NCBI GenBank assembly: GCA_944470555.2
Contig: OX104127.1
Span: 46,614,934 to 46,678,933 of the forward strand
Reading direction: 5' to 3'
DNA from: Heterobilharzia americana
Taxonomy: Eukaryota; Platyhelminthes; Trematoda; Strigeidida; Schistosomatidae
DNA: 64,000 nt
Both the position numbers and the translations under genes were made by a program. The notes below the pieces were generated by a model. It saw nothing but the letters and a program-made list of their open reading frames with translations, did no database searches and was not told the origin of the DNA. Positions 12,401 through 24,400 of this stretch are shown here, one piece after another (the stretch's first letter is position 1; every line of letters starts with the position of its first letter).

Positions 12401-15400
12401 CTTGATATCCGATTACCTAATAAGGATGAAGTTTACTGTGCTGCAGTCCTTTCTGTTCTATTATTTCGCTATGAAACATAACCATTGAAGGTAGAGGATT
12501 TAAGAAGGTTTCGGGTGTTCGACCACCGTTGCTTTCGCATCATAGGCCACATGTCTTGCTGTCACCACGTGAGTAACGTAGAAGTCAGGTGTAGAGTTTT
12601 AAGGAGAATCGGAAGAAGAAGAGGTTGTGAACCTTTGTCAACTCAGATGACAGATATGTGCTACGGACACGTAGTCACCTTCTGTCCAATAATGCAATTT
12701 TAGATAAAGTAGATTCAGGTTGGGAAACGGTTAGAGGCGACCAGACATGGTGCAGTCCATGAAATCGATGATTGTTGGTTTGGTTTGTAGGAAAATGCTT
12801 CTAGCGACTGACTCACTTATTGATGAGAAATTACAAAAGAATAAATCACTGAAAGTGCAGTCTTACCTCATTTAATGATAAACGCCACTGAATAGCCTCA
12901 TCAATATGTTCGATCTGAAAATTCAGAAGTTGATATACGATTAACAAGAGCTACATTTGAATTTAGCACAGTGAAAATGATAGGAAGGAATTTAAGATAC
13001 GCCTAATATACTCACTTTAATGATTTCTAATTTTATTTGGTATCACCCAGAGAGAATAGTGGTTGTATTTAATTTCACTAATGCCAAACAATGGCTCTAA
13101 AATAGGGAGGACATATTTTCGCTTACAAGAGACCACCTGTCTATTAATACAGGTGTAAAACTTGGGTACTGTGGTAGAATTCCATATTAGATTTATTTAT
13201 TTAATTTATAACACACAGTGATCTAGCATTATTTTCTTGAGCATAAATTACCCTTCATAATCATATCAATGTAATTACACTACTTTCAACATTTGATTTT
13301 TATAGTTATGTCACTTCATATGAGTTGTTTTTATTGGCAGTGAAATTTTTCATATCTCTGGTATAGGTGTTGCGTCATTTCTATTACACGTGTTGCGTGT
13401 AATCAAATGTCGAAAGTAGTGTGATTATATTGATGAAATGATTGTGAGGGGTAATTTATGCTGTCACTAAGAAAGTAGTGCTAGATCACTGTGTTATCAA
13501 TCAAATAAACAAATCTAATAAAGATCACCTATCAACTTTTTTAAACTCATCCCAACAGCTAACTGTCATAAGTTGGTTTGAAGAAATCAGTTGTGATCTG
13601 CATATAAATGCAGTAAATGATCTCTATTATTTAACTTGGTGCAAACAAGTCCACAGTGACAACATAAATAATTCTTTTCTGAAACTAGATGTCCGACTTC
13701 TGCATTAGCACCACAATACTATTGAGGTACACTCAGTTGATGGTAAAACTTATTCCTATTTGAGTTTCAGCTACAATCCGCCGCTTTGCAGGTAGGGATC
13801 CCTCTCTTGCCAATTAATACCTATTCTACATGAACCCTTCAGGCTAGCAGTAAACATTTAACTGTCAATAAGTATCCGGTCGACCAATGCAGCTTTGGCT
13901 CTAGCGTTTAGAGTCATTAACATCAGCAAGGCTCTATATCAGTGCCTCACAATTCTCGGATAGGCACAAACGAAATGCTCTTTAGGCTGACAGAAACCTA
14001 CGTCCAGGGCTTCCTGTCGGTTGATTCCCGAAATATAACGCTTAAATAGAATATAAATTTAGAGCATCTCATTGCATGTGGATCTCTGAGACAAAGCACA
14101 TATTAGTAGAAAGGGTTTCCAGGGTTTTATCTGGACGACTGTTGCCCGATCTGCCATTAAGTAAAACCACTGATGATAGAAAGGCTAAAAACTACACTGT
14201 TATAGAATAATTATCAGGATTTTCTAACCCTTTTCAAGTATGCCCTCTTAACCCACCAATTCGACAATAGGCAGTAAACATCTTTCGTTTTACACTTTTC
14301 TGGAAATACTGTTGCCCCAGGAAGGCAGTAGATTAGGAATTTTGCAAAAGAGGTTATGACTACATGGAACTATTAGGAAATTTAGAGAAAGAGAGAGCAG
14401 CCTTTAGTCGTCGTCCCAACCGATAGCTGCTACCTTCACGTGGTGGTCGGGCTTGCATATCACAATGACCCAACGAGCTATGCTGGTGGAACACTTGTTC
14501 TCTCGAGGTCCTACCATACCAGAAAGGTCTGTTAGATAGTGGTTAGACGAAAAGCAGTTACCGTTGTGGTGCAAATTACTACACTATGATGGGGATCTGA
14601 GGGCGAAGTCGTACTGCTGTTAGTTGGATGGGGTGTGACAACAGTAAGGTGTTTCCTTTGGATGACCAGCAGTGCCATGCTGATGCTGCCTTCTCAATGG
14701 AAGGGGGGTTAGAAAAGGTCGGCCCCAAAAATAATACACTCCACCATGCTCCCGTCTGCCAGGCCGGCGGTGTTGGTTCATTTGTCGTTTCTTTTCGACC
14801 ATCCGGACCCAAAAATACAAAAGTTCAAAATAATCATACACAAAAGGCTGCGTGTGACAGGCCTCAAGCAGATGTCCGATGGGCTCTGCAGTCACACAAA
14901 TCTCTTCCAGGTACCTTAAGAAGAAATAGCCTTCCACGGTATAGGCAGCCGGGAAGTATCAATCGCCCTCACAACTCTGTCAGCACTCAAGTTTCCTCAG
15001 ATTGCTATCCACCTTCCTCCTCCTCCTTACCTCCTAATCTTCCTTCACGTCTCTCAATTAACAATACTACATTATCTTTAATTTCTCTTAGTTCTGCAGC
15101 CTTCGACAACGATCTGAGTCCACAGAACAGCATCACTGGTCTCCTTAAACCATGCTCCAAGTTACGTATTGAAGTCTTCAATGTCCGCACCCTCCGTCAA
15201 ATTGGTCAACAGGCTTCGTTAGCAAAGACTCTAGCAACTGGGGCCATGGATGTGTGCTGTGTTTGTGAGACACGCATACAGGACCCAAGTGTGGTTATTC
15301 ACCTGACCTCTCCTGACCAAGCTGGTGAATCCGCAAAATTCACCCTTCTAGTTTCTGGAGATTCGATAGCTAGCTCTCGTGGTCTTGCAGGTGTAGGCAT

Positions 15401-18400
15401 AGCATTAAGCATCAGGGCAGAAAACTCACTACTAGACTGGATCCCAGTTGATAGTCGCTTCTGCGTTATGAGGCTGAACGGCACAGTAAGAACTAAAAGG
15501 AATAGTGAGACTCGCGGTTGTCTTCTGAGTCTTCTGAACAAACTTTGAGTAGCAATTTGAGAATGTTTGGGATGCGTTTCTCACCACCGGAATGCAAATT
15601 GTTGCTCCAGGATTGGTCTTCAACAGTGCCACGGCTAACAATAGAGAGTTAAGTGGTTGAGCGTGTCGACCACTTCACTTACCTGGGAAGTAGGATCAGC
15701 CCTGATGGCTCAGTGGCCGATGAAATCTCTGCACGGATACAAAAGGCCCGATTGTATATTTTGCATATTGATTGAGCAACTTTTTAGTGCAATTATCTGT
15801 CACTTTACTCAGGAAAAATACGACTGTACAGCTTGATAATGAAGTCGTTGAAAAGAAATATTTCTTCGCTGATACATGCCTTGTTCTTGTTAATGAATAA
15901 ATGGGTATATTTCGTCAGCTGAAAGAGTGCAAGAACCCAATGACAGTGAAGGGACTCAATGGGTTTCTTCGTTATTCTGTCAAACTTGCGCAAGCGAATG
16001 CGAAGGTCGATATACTAAACAGTTGTATTGCGAAACATGAATACCCAAAATATTTCTGGAAAGCTTTGCGTCGTAATCGTATTTATCTTAATGGTCGCAC
16101 GTTGAAGCGATATGCTCTAAATCTAATTGATGGTATCCATATACGCCTTCCTGAACTGGAAAGAAATATTTCCCAGCGAGAGGATTTTGTTTTCGAGCCA
16201 ACAAGTGAAGAGCGGGATTCATTTGAATCTTATGTATCAGATGTGATAAAGAAGAGATGTGAAGATGTAAGAATCAAATTACTGAAAAGTTTTAAAACTG
16301 CTGAGTCACAAGACAATTTTCCAGATGCACCAGAGAGATACGTGTTTAACCACTCCAGCATAACTCTGTCAAACATTCAGTTACAGATTGTCTTTGGGAC
16401 CAAAGTTTTGTTGTGCTTCATCTAAAACCAGAGGACTTGACACAAAAGTGCAATTTGAAAATTTTATCAGCCAGACTAGAGACTTAATCCCGACGTCCAC
16501 CGAAAGCTTCGAACGTTTCAAATCCACATTATTACATTGCTGCTATCAATATTTGAAAACACCATGCCGACAACGAGGTGTTGTTTCCAAAGAGCACAAA
16601 GCACAATTGGAAAAACTACTAAACAACAAGGATATTATGATTGTACGCCCAGACAAAGGATCGGGTATTGTGGTTTTGGATCGGTCGGATTATATTGATA
16701 AACTATGCCTAATTCTAAGCGATGACAATAAATTTCTAAAATCCAGGGATCAGAAGGATAGAACAGATGTTAAAAATCAAAAATCGAAAATCTTAAGAAA
16801 ATTGAAAGAAGAATCCTTAATTACCCCAGATATGTATGAGCAGCTTAGACCATCTGGTTCAAACATGCCCCGTTTATATGGTCTGTCGAAGGTGCATAAA
16901 GATGGTCTTCCACTTCGTCCAGTACTTGATATGCTTAATTCACCTTATCATTCGTTAGCAAAGTGGCTTGCAAAAATGCTTGAACCGGTGAGATTAAATC
17001 TATGCAAGTATAGTCTTCCCGACACATTTGGTTTTGTTCACTGCATCGAAGATATCAACGTAATGGATAAGCATATGATATCGCTTGATGTTTGTTCTTT
17101 ATTTACCAATGTTCCTCTTGTTGAAACCGTTTGTTATCTATGTGATTACATTGATTCTAATAATATTAACATTGGATTACCTACGAGCCAACTAAAAGAA
17201 CTAATATTGAGATGTACGTTTAATGTACAGTTTAGATTCAATGATATAATTTATAATCAGACGGACAGCGTTGCAGTGGGGTCTCCACTAGGCCCTGTTC
17301 TGGACGATATCTTTATGGCAAAGCTTGAAAACGGGGCCCTTAAAGAAATAATTTCGGAACTTTATTTGTATAAAAGGTACATGGATGACACTTTTCTTAT
17401 TTGAGACGAGACTTGTTCAGTGGACGAGCTGTTAAGACGCTTCAATGATTGTCACCCGTCCATTAAATTCACTGTAGAAGAAGAGTTAAACTCATCGTTC
17501 CACTTTCTAGACGTAAGGTTAAAGAGAAGGGATGATGGCTCTATACAAAGGTCAGTTTATCGTAAACCAACTTGGACTGGTCAGTTCACTAACCTTAATA
17601 GTTGGGTACCTCTTGATTGTAAGAGAAATCTCATTCACTCACTGTGTTCTAGAATCTATGGAATATGTTCAGAAGATACGGTGGATGCTGAAATCTAAAC
17701 TCTTAGAATAATACTATCTAATAACGGATACCCTAAGAGATTTATTGATAAGAATCTGAAGAAACGAACCACTCCCCATCCCATTACAGTCCCTAAGAAA
17801 ATTTTAACCATGAATCTAGAATTCAAAGGAGACACCACAGCGGAAGTGTTGAAAAATCGTCTGTCAAGATGTATCAATAGTAGCTTCTATGCTGCTAGGT
17901 TGAGATTGATATTCTCCAGCCGCCGTCTGATTCGTCAATGCGTGAAGGATAGGCTTCCACTTATGTCCACTTCTATGTGTATCTACAAGTTCACATGCTC
18001 CTGTGGAGCTGACTATATTGGACGTTGTAAGCGGGCCCTCCGAAAACGTGTTGCTGAACACTACCCGGTTTGGCTTACCAGAGGCGAGCAAAGGAAAACG
18101 ACTTCATCCATATGTGAACACCTTGTTGAATGTGGACACTCAGCACCTCGAGATTCATCCTTCAAAATAATTTACAAAGTTAAATTGAACTACTCCAAAG
18201 GTTTACGCTTCCACCACTTATGCACAGCTGAAGCATTAGCTATACATGAACAAAAACCGAAACTTTGCATTCAAAAACGTTTTGTGAAACCACTTTCTCT
18301 ACCTTGGCCTTAACAATTCATTTTGTTGATTTTGTCAATTTCAGTTCACTTCACTTTGGTATACTTCTCTTCTATTATCACCATTATCACCAATTTTCAC

Positions 18401-21400
18401 TTCATTGACAACACTTGAACCATATTTCACTCTTTAATATCAATTCATTCCTTAATCATTGACCTAATGTACACGTTTCAGCTTAATTATCACCGTTTTA
18501 CAATTCTTTGACAGCACTTGTCGCTTATCTCACCACTTGTTATCAATTCGTTCCTCCTTATTCAGTGACCCATTTTCTATCTCTTCCACTTGAACAAATA
18601 CCACCACCCCTCCACCGATTGTATATTTTGCATATTGATTGAGCAACTTTTTAGTGCAATTATCTGTCACTTTACTCAGTATAAATACGACTGTACAGCT
18701 TGATAATGAAGTCGTTGAAAAGAAATATTTCTTCGCTGTTACATGCCTTGTTCTTGTTAATGAATAAATGGGTATATTTCGTCAGTCGATTGGCTTTTGC
18801 CAACTTACGCCACCTATGGCGCCGCCGTGATATTCGTTTGTCTATTAAGGGTCGCGTGTACTGCACAGCAGTCCGCTCTGTTCTACTGTATGGCTGTGAA
18901 ACATGGCCATTGAAGGTGGAAGATATGAGAAAGCTTCAGGTGTTTGACCACCGTAGCTTTCGAAGTATAGGCCGTATTCCGTGGTGTCACCACGTGAGTA
19001 ACACAGAAATCAGATGTAGAGTTTTGGGAAGGAAAGGCAAGTCAGTTGACACGGTTGTGAACCTTCATCGACTGAGATGGTTGGGGCACGTGTTACGTAT
19101 GCCTAGTCACCGATTGCCTCGTCACACAATGTTGGCTGAAGTAGGTCCAGACTGGAAGAAGGCCCGAGGCTCTCGGCCAAACTAAAACATGGCACCAACG
19201 TATGAAGTCACTGACTGTTGGTTTGAGCCATGTAGGGTGATGCAGACTAGGTGGTTGGGGTTCGCGGGACAAGAGGAACCAGTGGTTGGAAACTCTAGGT
19301 GATATGGCTCAGAACCGACGTCAGTGGCGCTGATGTATACATAAATCATCATCATCTTAATGGCTCCATACCGAACCTCACCACTTTCTCATTCTTCGTT
19401 TCTCTCCTTTTGTGCTTTATATTTCTTTTGACTGCATTCTCTTATTTTCATCTTCCACCTCACTGCCTTTTTACTTGATGTACTGATATGAGGTATGGCA
19501 ACTCGGACCGTTACGCAGTAATGTCTGGTCCTATGTTGATCTGGTATGAGTCGTCGTCAACCATGCCAAAGAATTCCCAAGTGACATACCCTTTCGTGGT
19601 TTAAAAAAACGATAGGAGATTCAGAATTGCTTCGTATTAAGACATTTTAGGACCTATAAAGAAAAACCAAAACTCTACAAAAGTGATAAGATTTCAAAAG
19701 GATTTTCGAAGTGTTTCCTTAAAACAAAATTTACCTCAGCTTTTACTGCTTTTTGTCTGGATACCTGTTGATTTTGAACATATTTATCATCATTTCCCAC
19801 ATTCAGATCGTGTTCCCTTCTTGGAGTTTTGAAAACAGTGGTGGGTATAGATAGAGACTTCATATAATTTTGACTAGCCTCAATCAACTCCTTCATGCAT
19901 ATCTGAAGTTTTAAAAAGATAGAAAGTCAAAAGCACTCATTGTTTTCAAACATTGAACTTCAAATCGACTTTAACTTCGATCATTTTCAAATGTCGAGCC
20001 CAAATGCATAAAGCAAGGGCTATTCCGAAATCCGAACCCTGGGACCAGAATAGATTTTTCATATCAAAACGATACCATCATAACATCAAATTCCTGAGAA
20101 AGTGAAGTGGTCATAGTCTTTTCACACTACTTCCTGTTTACTTCTTGAGATAGCTATCTAAAAAGACGTCTGAGTCTATCCCCTCACGCAAACGGCAATC
20201 GAGGGAACAGCAGTCAGAAACCTTGTTAGACAAAAAGTGTGTGGACAGTCCGTTTTCCTATTTATCATTTTTAGTGTTAAGACTTGAAATGTTTCTGACC
20301 TCCTACTTTTTAAGGTACTGTGCACTTGCCATATATTTAGCTAAATACAAATAACTGTTTTGGCTAACAGTCTAATTCTGTCTTCTTTCTGAGTCAGCTG
20401 AACTGACGTTAGTGGCTTTAGGATCAGTTCGCACATAGTAACTCGAGTATAACACTAGTTAGGACCAATGCCTGGCATTCCCCTTAGGCCGTTAATCATA
20501 GGAACCAATAAGAAACTTAAACCAAGGTTAAAACCAGAACACCGACCAAACCATCAAGAAATAGATACAACACTGTCTCCTTAGAAATTCAAATAACGAA
20601 GTCGTCACAAATTACCTGAAGTTGCTTGAAATGAATTATCATGAATCGGATATGAACAGAAACAGATTTCCCAATATTTACGTCTAGGGAAAAATGAACC
20701 GATTCCGACAAATCCAAAAAAAGCAGTCACTCTCAAAATGGTTAGTTGGTTTTTATGTCCTAAACCTTTCTCATTAGAAATACTACTGAGTCTATCATGA
20801 AGGAAACGAACGATTAAGAGGATTAAATTATCAAGTGAACTTACTTGGCCCTTCATGTTCTCAGTCAATTCTGTGAGTATGACATGAAGTGTATCCAATT
20901 GTCCCTTAGTGACTCTTTTACTGCCTTTGATGCGAAAGCTGAGCATACTGTAAGGAAAAAAGTTCATGAACCTTGCGGTAATAAATCAATTTGTCGTGAG
21001 GTACAGAAGTTCATCAAAAAGCTACAACACCTATAACTTATGTGGACAAAGATACTGCAATGACATTCAATTAGTTGTCGAACATATTAAATGGTCAAAT
21101 TCAGTACTTAAAACCATGACTTTAATAACTGTGACTCATTATGATTGGATGGTGACTGTCTTCGAAACTTAACAGATAGATCCCGAAAGATTAAACTTGT
21201 GGTTAACCGAATTCAGTAATTTTCCTTCTGTCAACATGCAGTCACATGCACAAAAGATGGGACTGAGGTAACATAAATGTGAATTATTTATCAGGTGTCA
21301 GATAGCTGACCAAAGATAATAAGTCTGGAAGCAGCCAATAAATGCTGATTAAGAGATGTTGTACTATCCATTAACTTAGTCTTTTATCATTATTTTTTAA

Positions 21401-24400
21401 TTACGGCGTACTAGTACGGCAAGAAGGAAGTAGTACGTATACCACAGGCAACGAAATAAAATTGCTGCTCCATTTTTTGTTCACAATTAAAGTAGATAAC
21501 GAGCAACTGTTATTTTCAAAAGACTAACTTTGAAAATCGAAAAACCAGTAAAGATCAACCTTGCAAACTTTCTGCATCGATAAGACATCTCTACTTTCAT
21601 AATCTGAGGCAGTTGGTGGGGAAAAGATGATTTTTACCGAAGTATACAGGTCATCCAAAACCGAAATAATCAATATTGTTATGTTAACGATACCAATGAT
21701 GAGCATTAATGATGTGAGCAATACTACAAAATGGGGTTGCCTCTTTGTACAAATTGACTGACAGCCTCAAGTCAAAAAAGTAGGAAGACATTATTACGGC
21801 CAAAATGGCCTAACAACAAATGGGTCCGAGATAATATTGAAACGCCGATGGTACTTCTGCTAGGTGCTATCATGATTTGTAAATAATATTCTGAAGGTCT
21901 TACCAGTTTTGTAAATGCACAGTTGTTAAGTGGTGAAAGCGCATACACAAAAATAGGGATGAGGAGTTTAAAACCTTTAATTCAATTGTAATGGGAGCTC
22001 ATTGACGTCTGAAAGACTCCGTAGAAATGATTTTGTACTACATAAGAGCGACTCCTTTTTGAAGCAACAATTCCCTCCAAGATGACAACACTCGTTTCAA
22101 ACCAGTTCCAATAAGCGCGGGATCTATCGACTGCTTTCAGCTACTCAATAGCATACTTATTTCACATGTAACCACACATCAATATAGTCTCTATAATGTG
22201 ATCCATTATGCCAGCGTGGAAAATATTTTGCATCTGCTTTCCTAATAGAGACAATATTTCAGTTCATCAAAATCTCACATCTGTCGCATATTTCCTAACC
22301 GAAATGTTCCCTTAAATAGTCAGTTTACGGAATAGTTTGTCAGTTTATTTTCACATTTCTGCCAATTTAAATTATTGATCCCCCTTGTAGGAACTCACTC
22401 AGAATGTAAAGCAAATAGATCCAATCTAATAAGAAATGTGCAGTATAGATTAGGTCAACCTCGAAACTATGGCACTACAAACCCTATTTGTGATTCACGA
22501 TAACTTCAGTGGGTCCACTAATAAAGAATGTATGAAAAAACTTAACATCCTGCTCCTCACAAACTGATTTCAGTAGTCTATCAAACGAATCGGGGAAGGG
22601 CAGCAGGACCAGATGGACTACCTGCTGAGGTATACAAGAATGGTGGTAGAGTTCTCTTAGTCAGGCTAACGGAAGTGTTAGGTAGTATATGGGAATCAAA
22701 TACGATCCCCTCCGACTGGTCTAAGTCACTGATCATCCCAGTCTTCAAAAAAGGCGAGAAGTCCTCTTGTGATAACCACAGAGGAATCAGCCTGACAAAC
22801 ATAGTGTCTAAGATCCTAAGTTCTATAATTCTCCAACGCCTGAGTGGAGCTCGGGAACAGCAAGCTCGAGAAAACCAGGCAGGCTTTAGACCTGGCCGTC
22901 GGTGTATCGACCAAATATTCACGCTGCGCCAGGTCCTGGAACATAGGCATGCTTACAGACGCCCGACAATAGCTGTATTTCTCGACTTGGAGGCGGCATT
23001 TGACTCCGTTGATCGAGAAGTCTTATGGCAGTGTCTCTCACTGAAAGGCGTGCCTAGTAAGTACATCACCTTATTGAAAGCTCTCTACTCGAACACTTGT
23101 GGGCATGTTAGAGCCTATGGTGAGTTGTCCAGGGAGCTATACTCATCAAGTGGTGTCCGTCAAGGATGCCCACTGTCTCCATTCTTATTTAATTTTATCA
23201 TAGATATTCTTATGGAGGTTTCCCTCTCGTCACCTAATTACAAAGACGTTGACCCAATCACAGGTGAATTTTCTTTAGATCTAGAATATGCAGATGACAT
23301 AGTCCTGTTAGGTGAAGACGCTGACAAGATGCAGAGTCTTCTGAACACTTTGAGTGGGAATTTGAGAATGTTTGGGATGCGATTTTCACCACCCAAATGC
23401 AAATTTTTGCTCCAGGACTGGTCTTCAGTGGTACCGCGGTTAACAATAGAGAGTGAAGTGGTTGAGTGTGTTGACCACTTCACTTACCTGGGAAGTAGGA
23501 TCAACCCCGGTGGGTTAGTTGCCGATGAGATCTCTGCACGGATACAAAAGGCTCGATTGGCTTTTGCCAATTTGCGCCACCTATGGCGCCGCCGTGATAT
23601 TCGTTTGTCTATTAAGGGTCGCGTGTACTGCACAGCAGTCCGCTCTGTTCTACTGTATGGTTGTGAAACATGGCCATTGAAAGTGGAGGATACAAAAAGG
23701 CTTCAGGTGTTTGACCACCGTTGCCTTCGTAATATAGGACGTATTCCGTGGTGTCACCACGTGAGTAATGCAGAAGTTAGGTGTAGAGTTTTGGGGAGAA
23801 GAGGTAAGTCAGTTGACGAGGTTGTGAACCTTCTTCGACTGAGATGGTTGGGACACGTACTACGTATGCCTAGTCACCGATTGCCTCGTCACACAATGTT
23901 GGCTGAAGTAGGTCCAGACTGGAAAAAGGCCCGAGGTGGCCAGACTAAAACATGGCACCAATGTATGAAGTCTCTGACTGTTGGTTTAGGCCATGTAGGA
24001 CGATGCAGACTAGGTGGTTGGGGTCCACGGGACAAGAGGAACCAGTGGTTGGAGACCCTAGATGATATGGCTCAGAACCGAAGTCAGTGGCGCAGATGTA
24101 TACACACATTATCCTCATCTTAACAACGCTATACCGAATCTCACTATTTTGTCACTCCTCTTTCCTTTCTTCTCGTACTTTATATTTCTTTTGACTGCAT
24201 TCACTTATCTTCATCCTTCACCTCACTACCTTTTTACTTGATGTGCTGATATGAGGTGTGGCAACTCGGACCGTTACGCAGTAATGCCTGGTCCTATGTT
24301 GATTATGATGATGATGATCAAACGAATCAAAGGATAGGAAGAGTAGTCACAAGAAGTGGGACACATGCTCCAAACGCAAAAGTAGTACTAGAGCGAATCG

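Larger units (their letters stand above)
15755..18785 (+). mobile_element. Penelope-like element with pseudo-LTRs, nested in RTE
   Basis: A ~164-bp segment starting TATATTTTGCATATTG occurs at 15755-15918 and again at 18622-18785 in the same orientation, the tandem pseudo-LTR arrangement known for Penelope-like elements. The left repeat includes the first codons of the ORF. CGATTG precedes the left repeat, precedes the right repeat and follows the right end, so the target duplication and the repeat start are hard to separate. The two repeats differ at only a few bases, indicating a fairly recent insertion. Confidence 0.9.
14406..19558 (+). mobile_element. RTE-type LINE (family 2) with 10-bp TSD, internal deletion and nested Penelope-like element
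   Basis: AGTCGTCGTC occurs at 14406-14415 and 19549-19558, bracketing the element. The 5' leader starts CCAACCGATAGCT as in the copy at about 50190. An endonuclease frame (14628-15548) is joined at about 15520 directly to the RT tail, so the RT core is deleted; CTTCTG is present on both sides of the join. The RT tail is then interrupted at 15754 by the Penelope-like element and resumes at 18786-19548, including the 3' UTR signature (GTGGCAACTCGGACCGTTA-type block). Confidence 0.85.

Noticed and set aside
14620..14937. 105-codon minus-strand frame opposite the RTE ORF
   Set aside because: Shadow of the plus-strand RTE frame, no independent motif.
20605..20844. Continuation of the exon b frame with a putative transmembrane segment
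   Set aside because: Chance read-through: a perfect GTAAGT at 20844-20839 joins exon b to exon c in phase and reconstitutes the RWD helix.
21524..21721. Hydrophobic 65-codon frame on the minus strand suggesting a membrane protein exon
   Set aside because: Lies inside the GCN2 intron between exons a and b, and no phase-compatible splice joins it to either; those two exons join directly and give a complete RWD.
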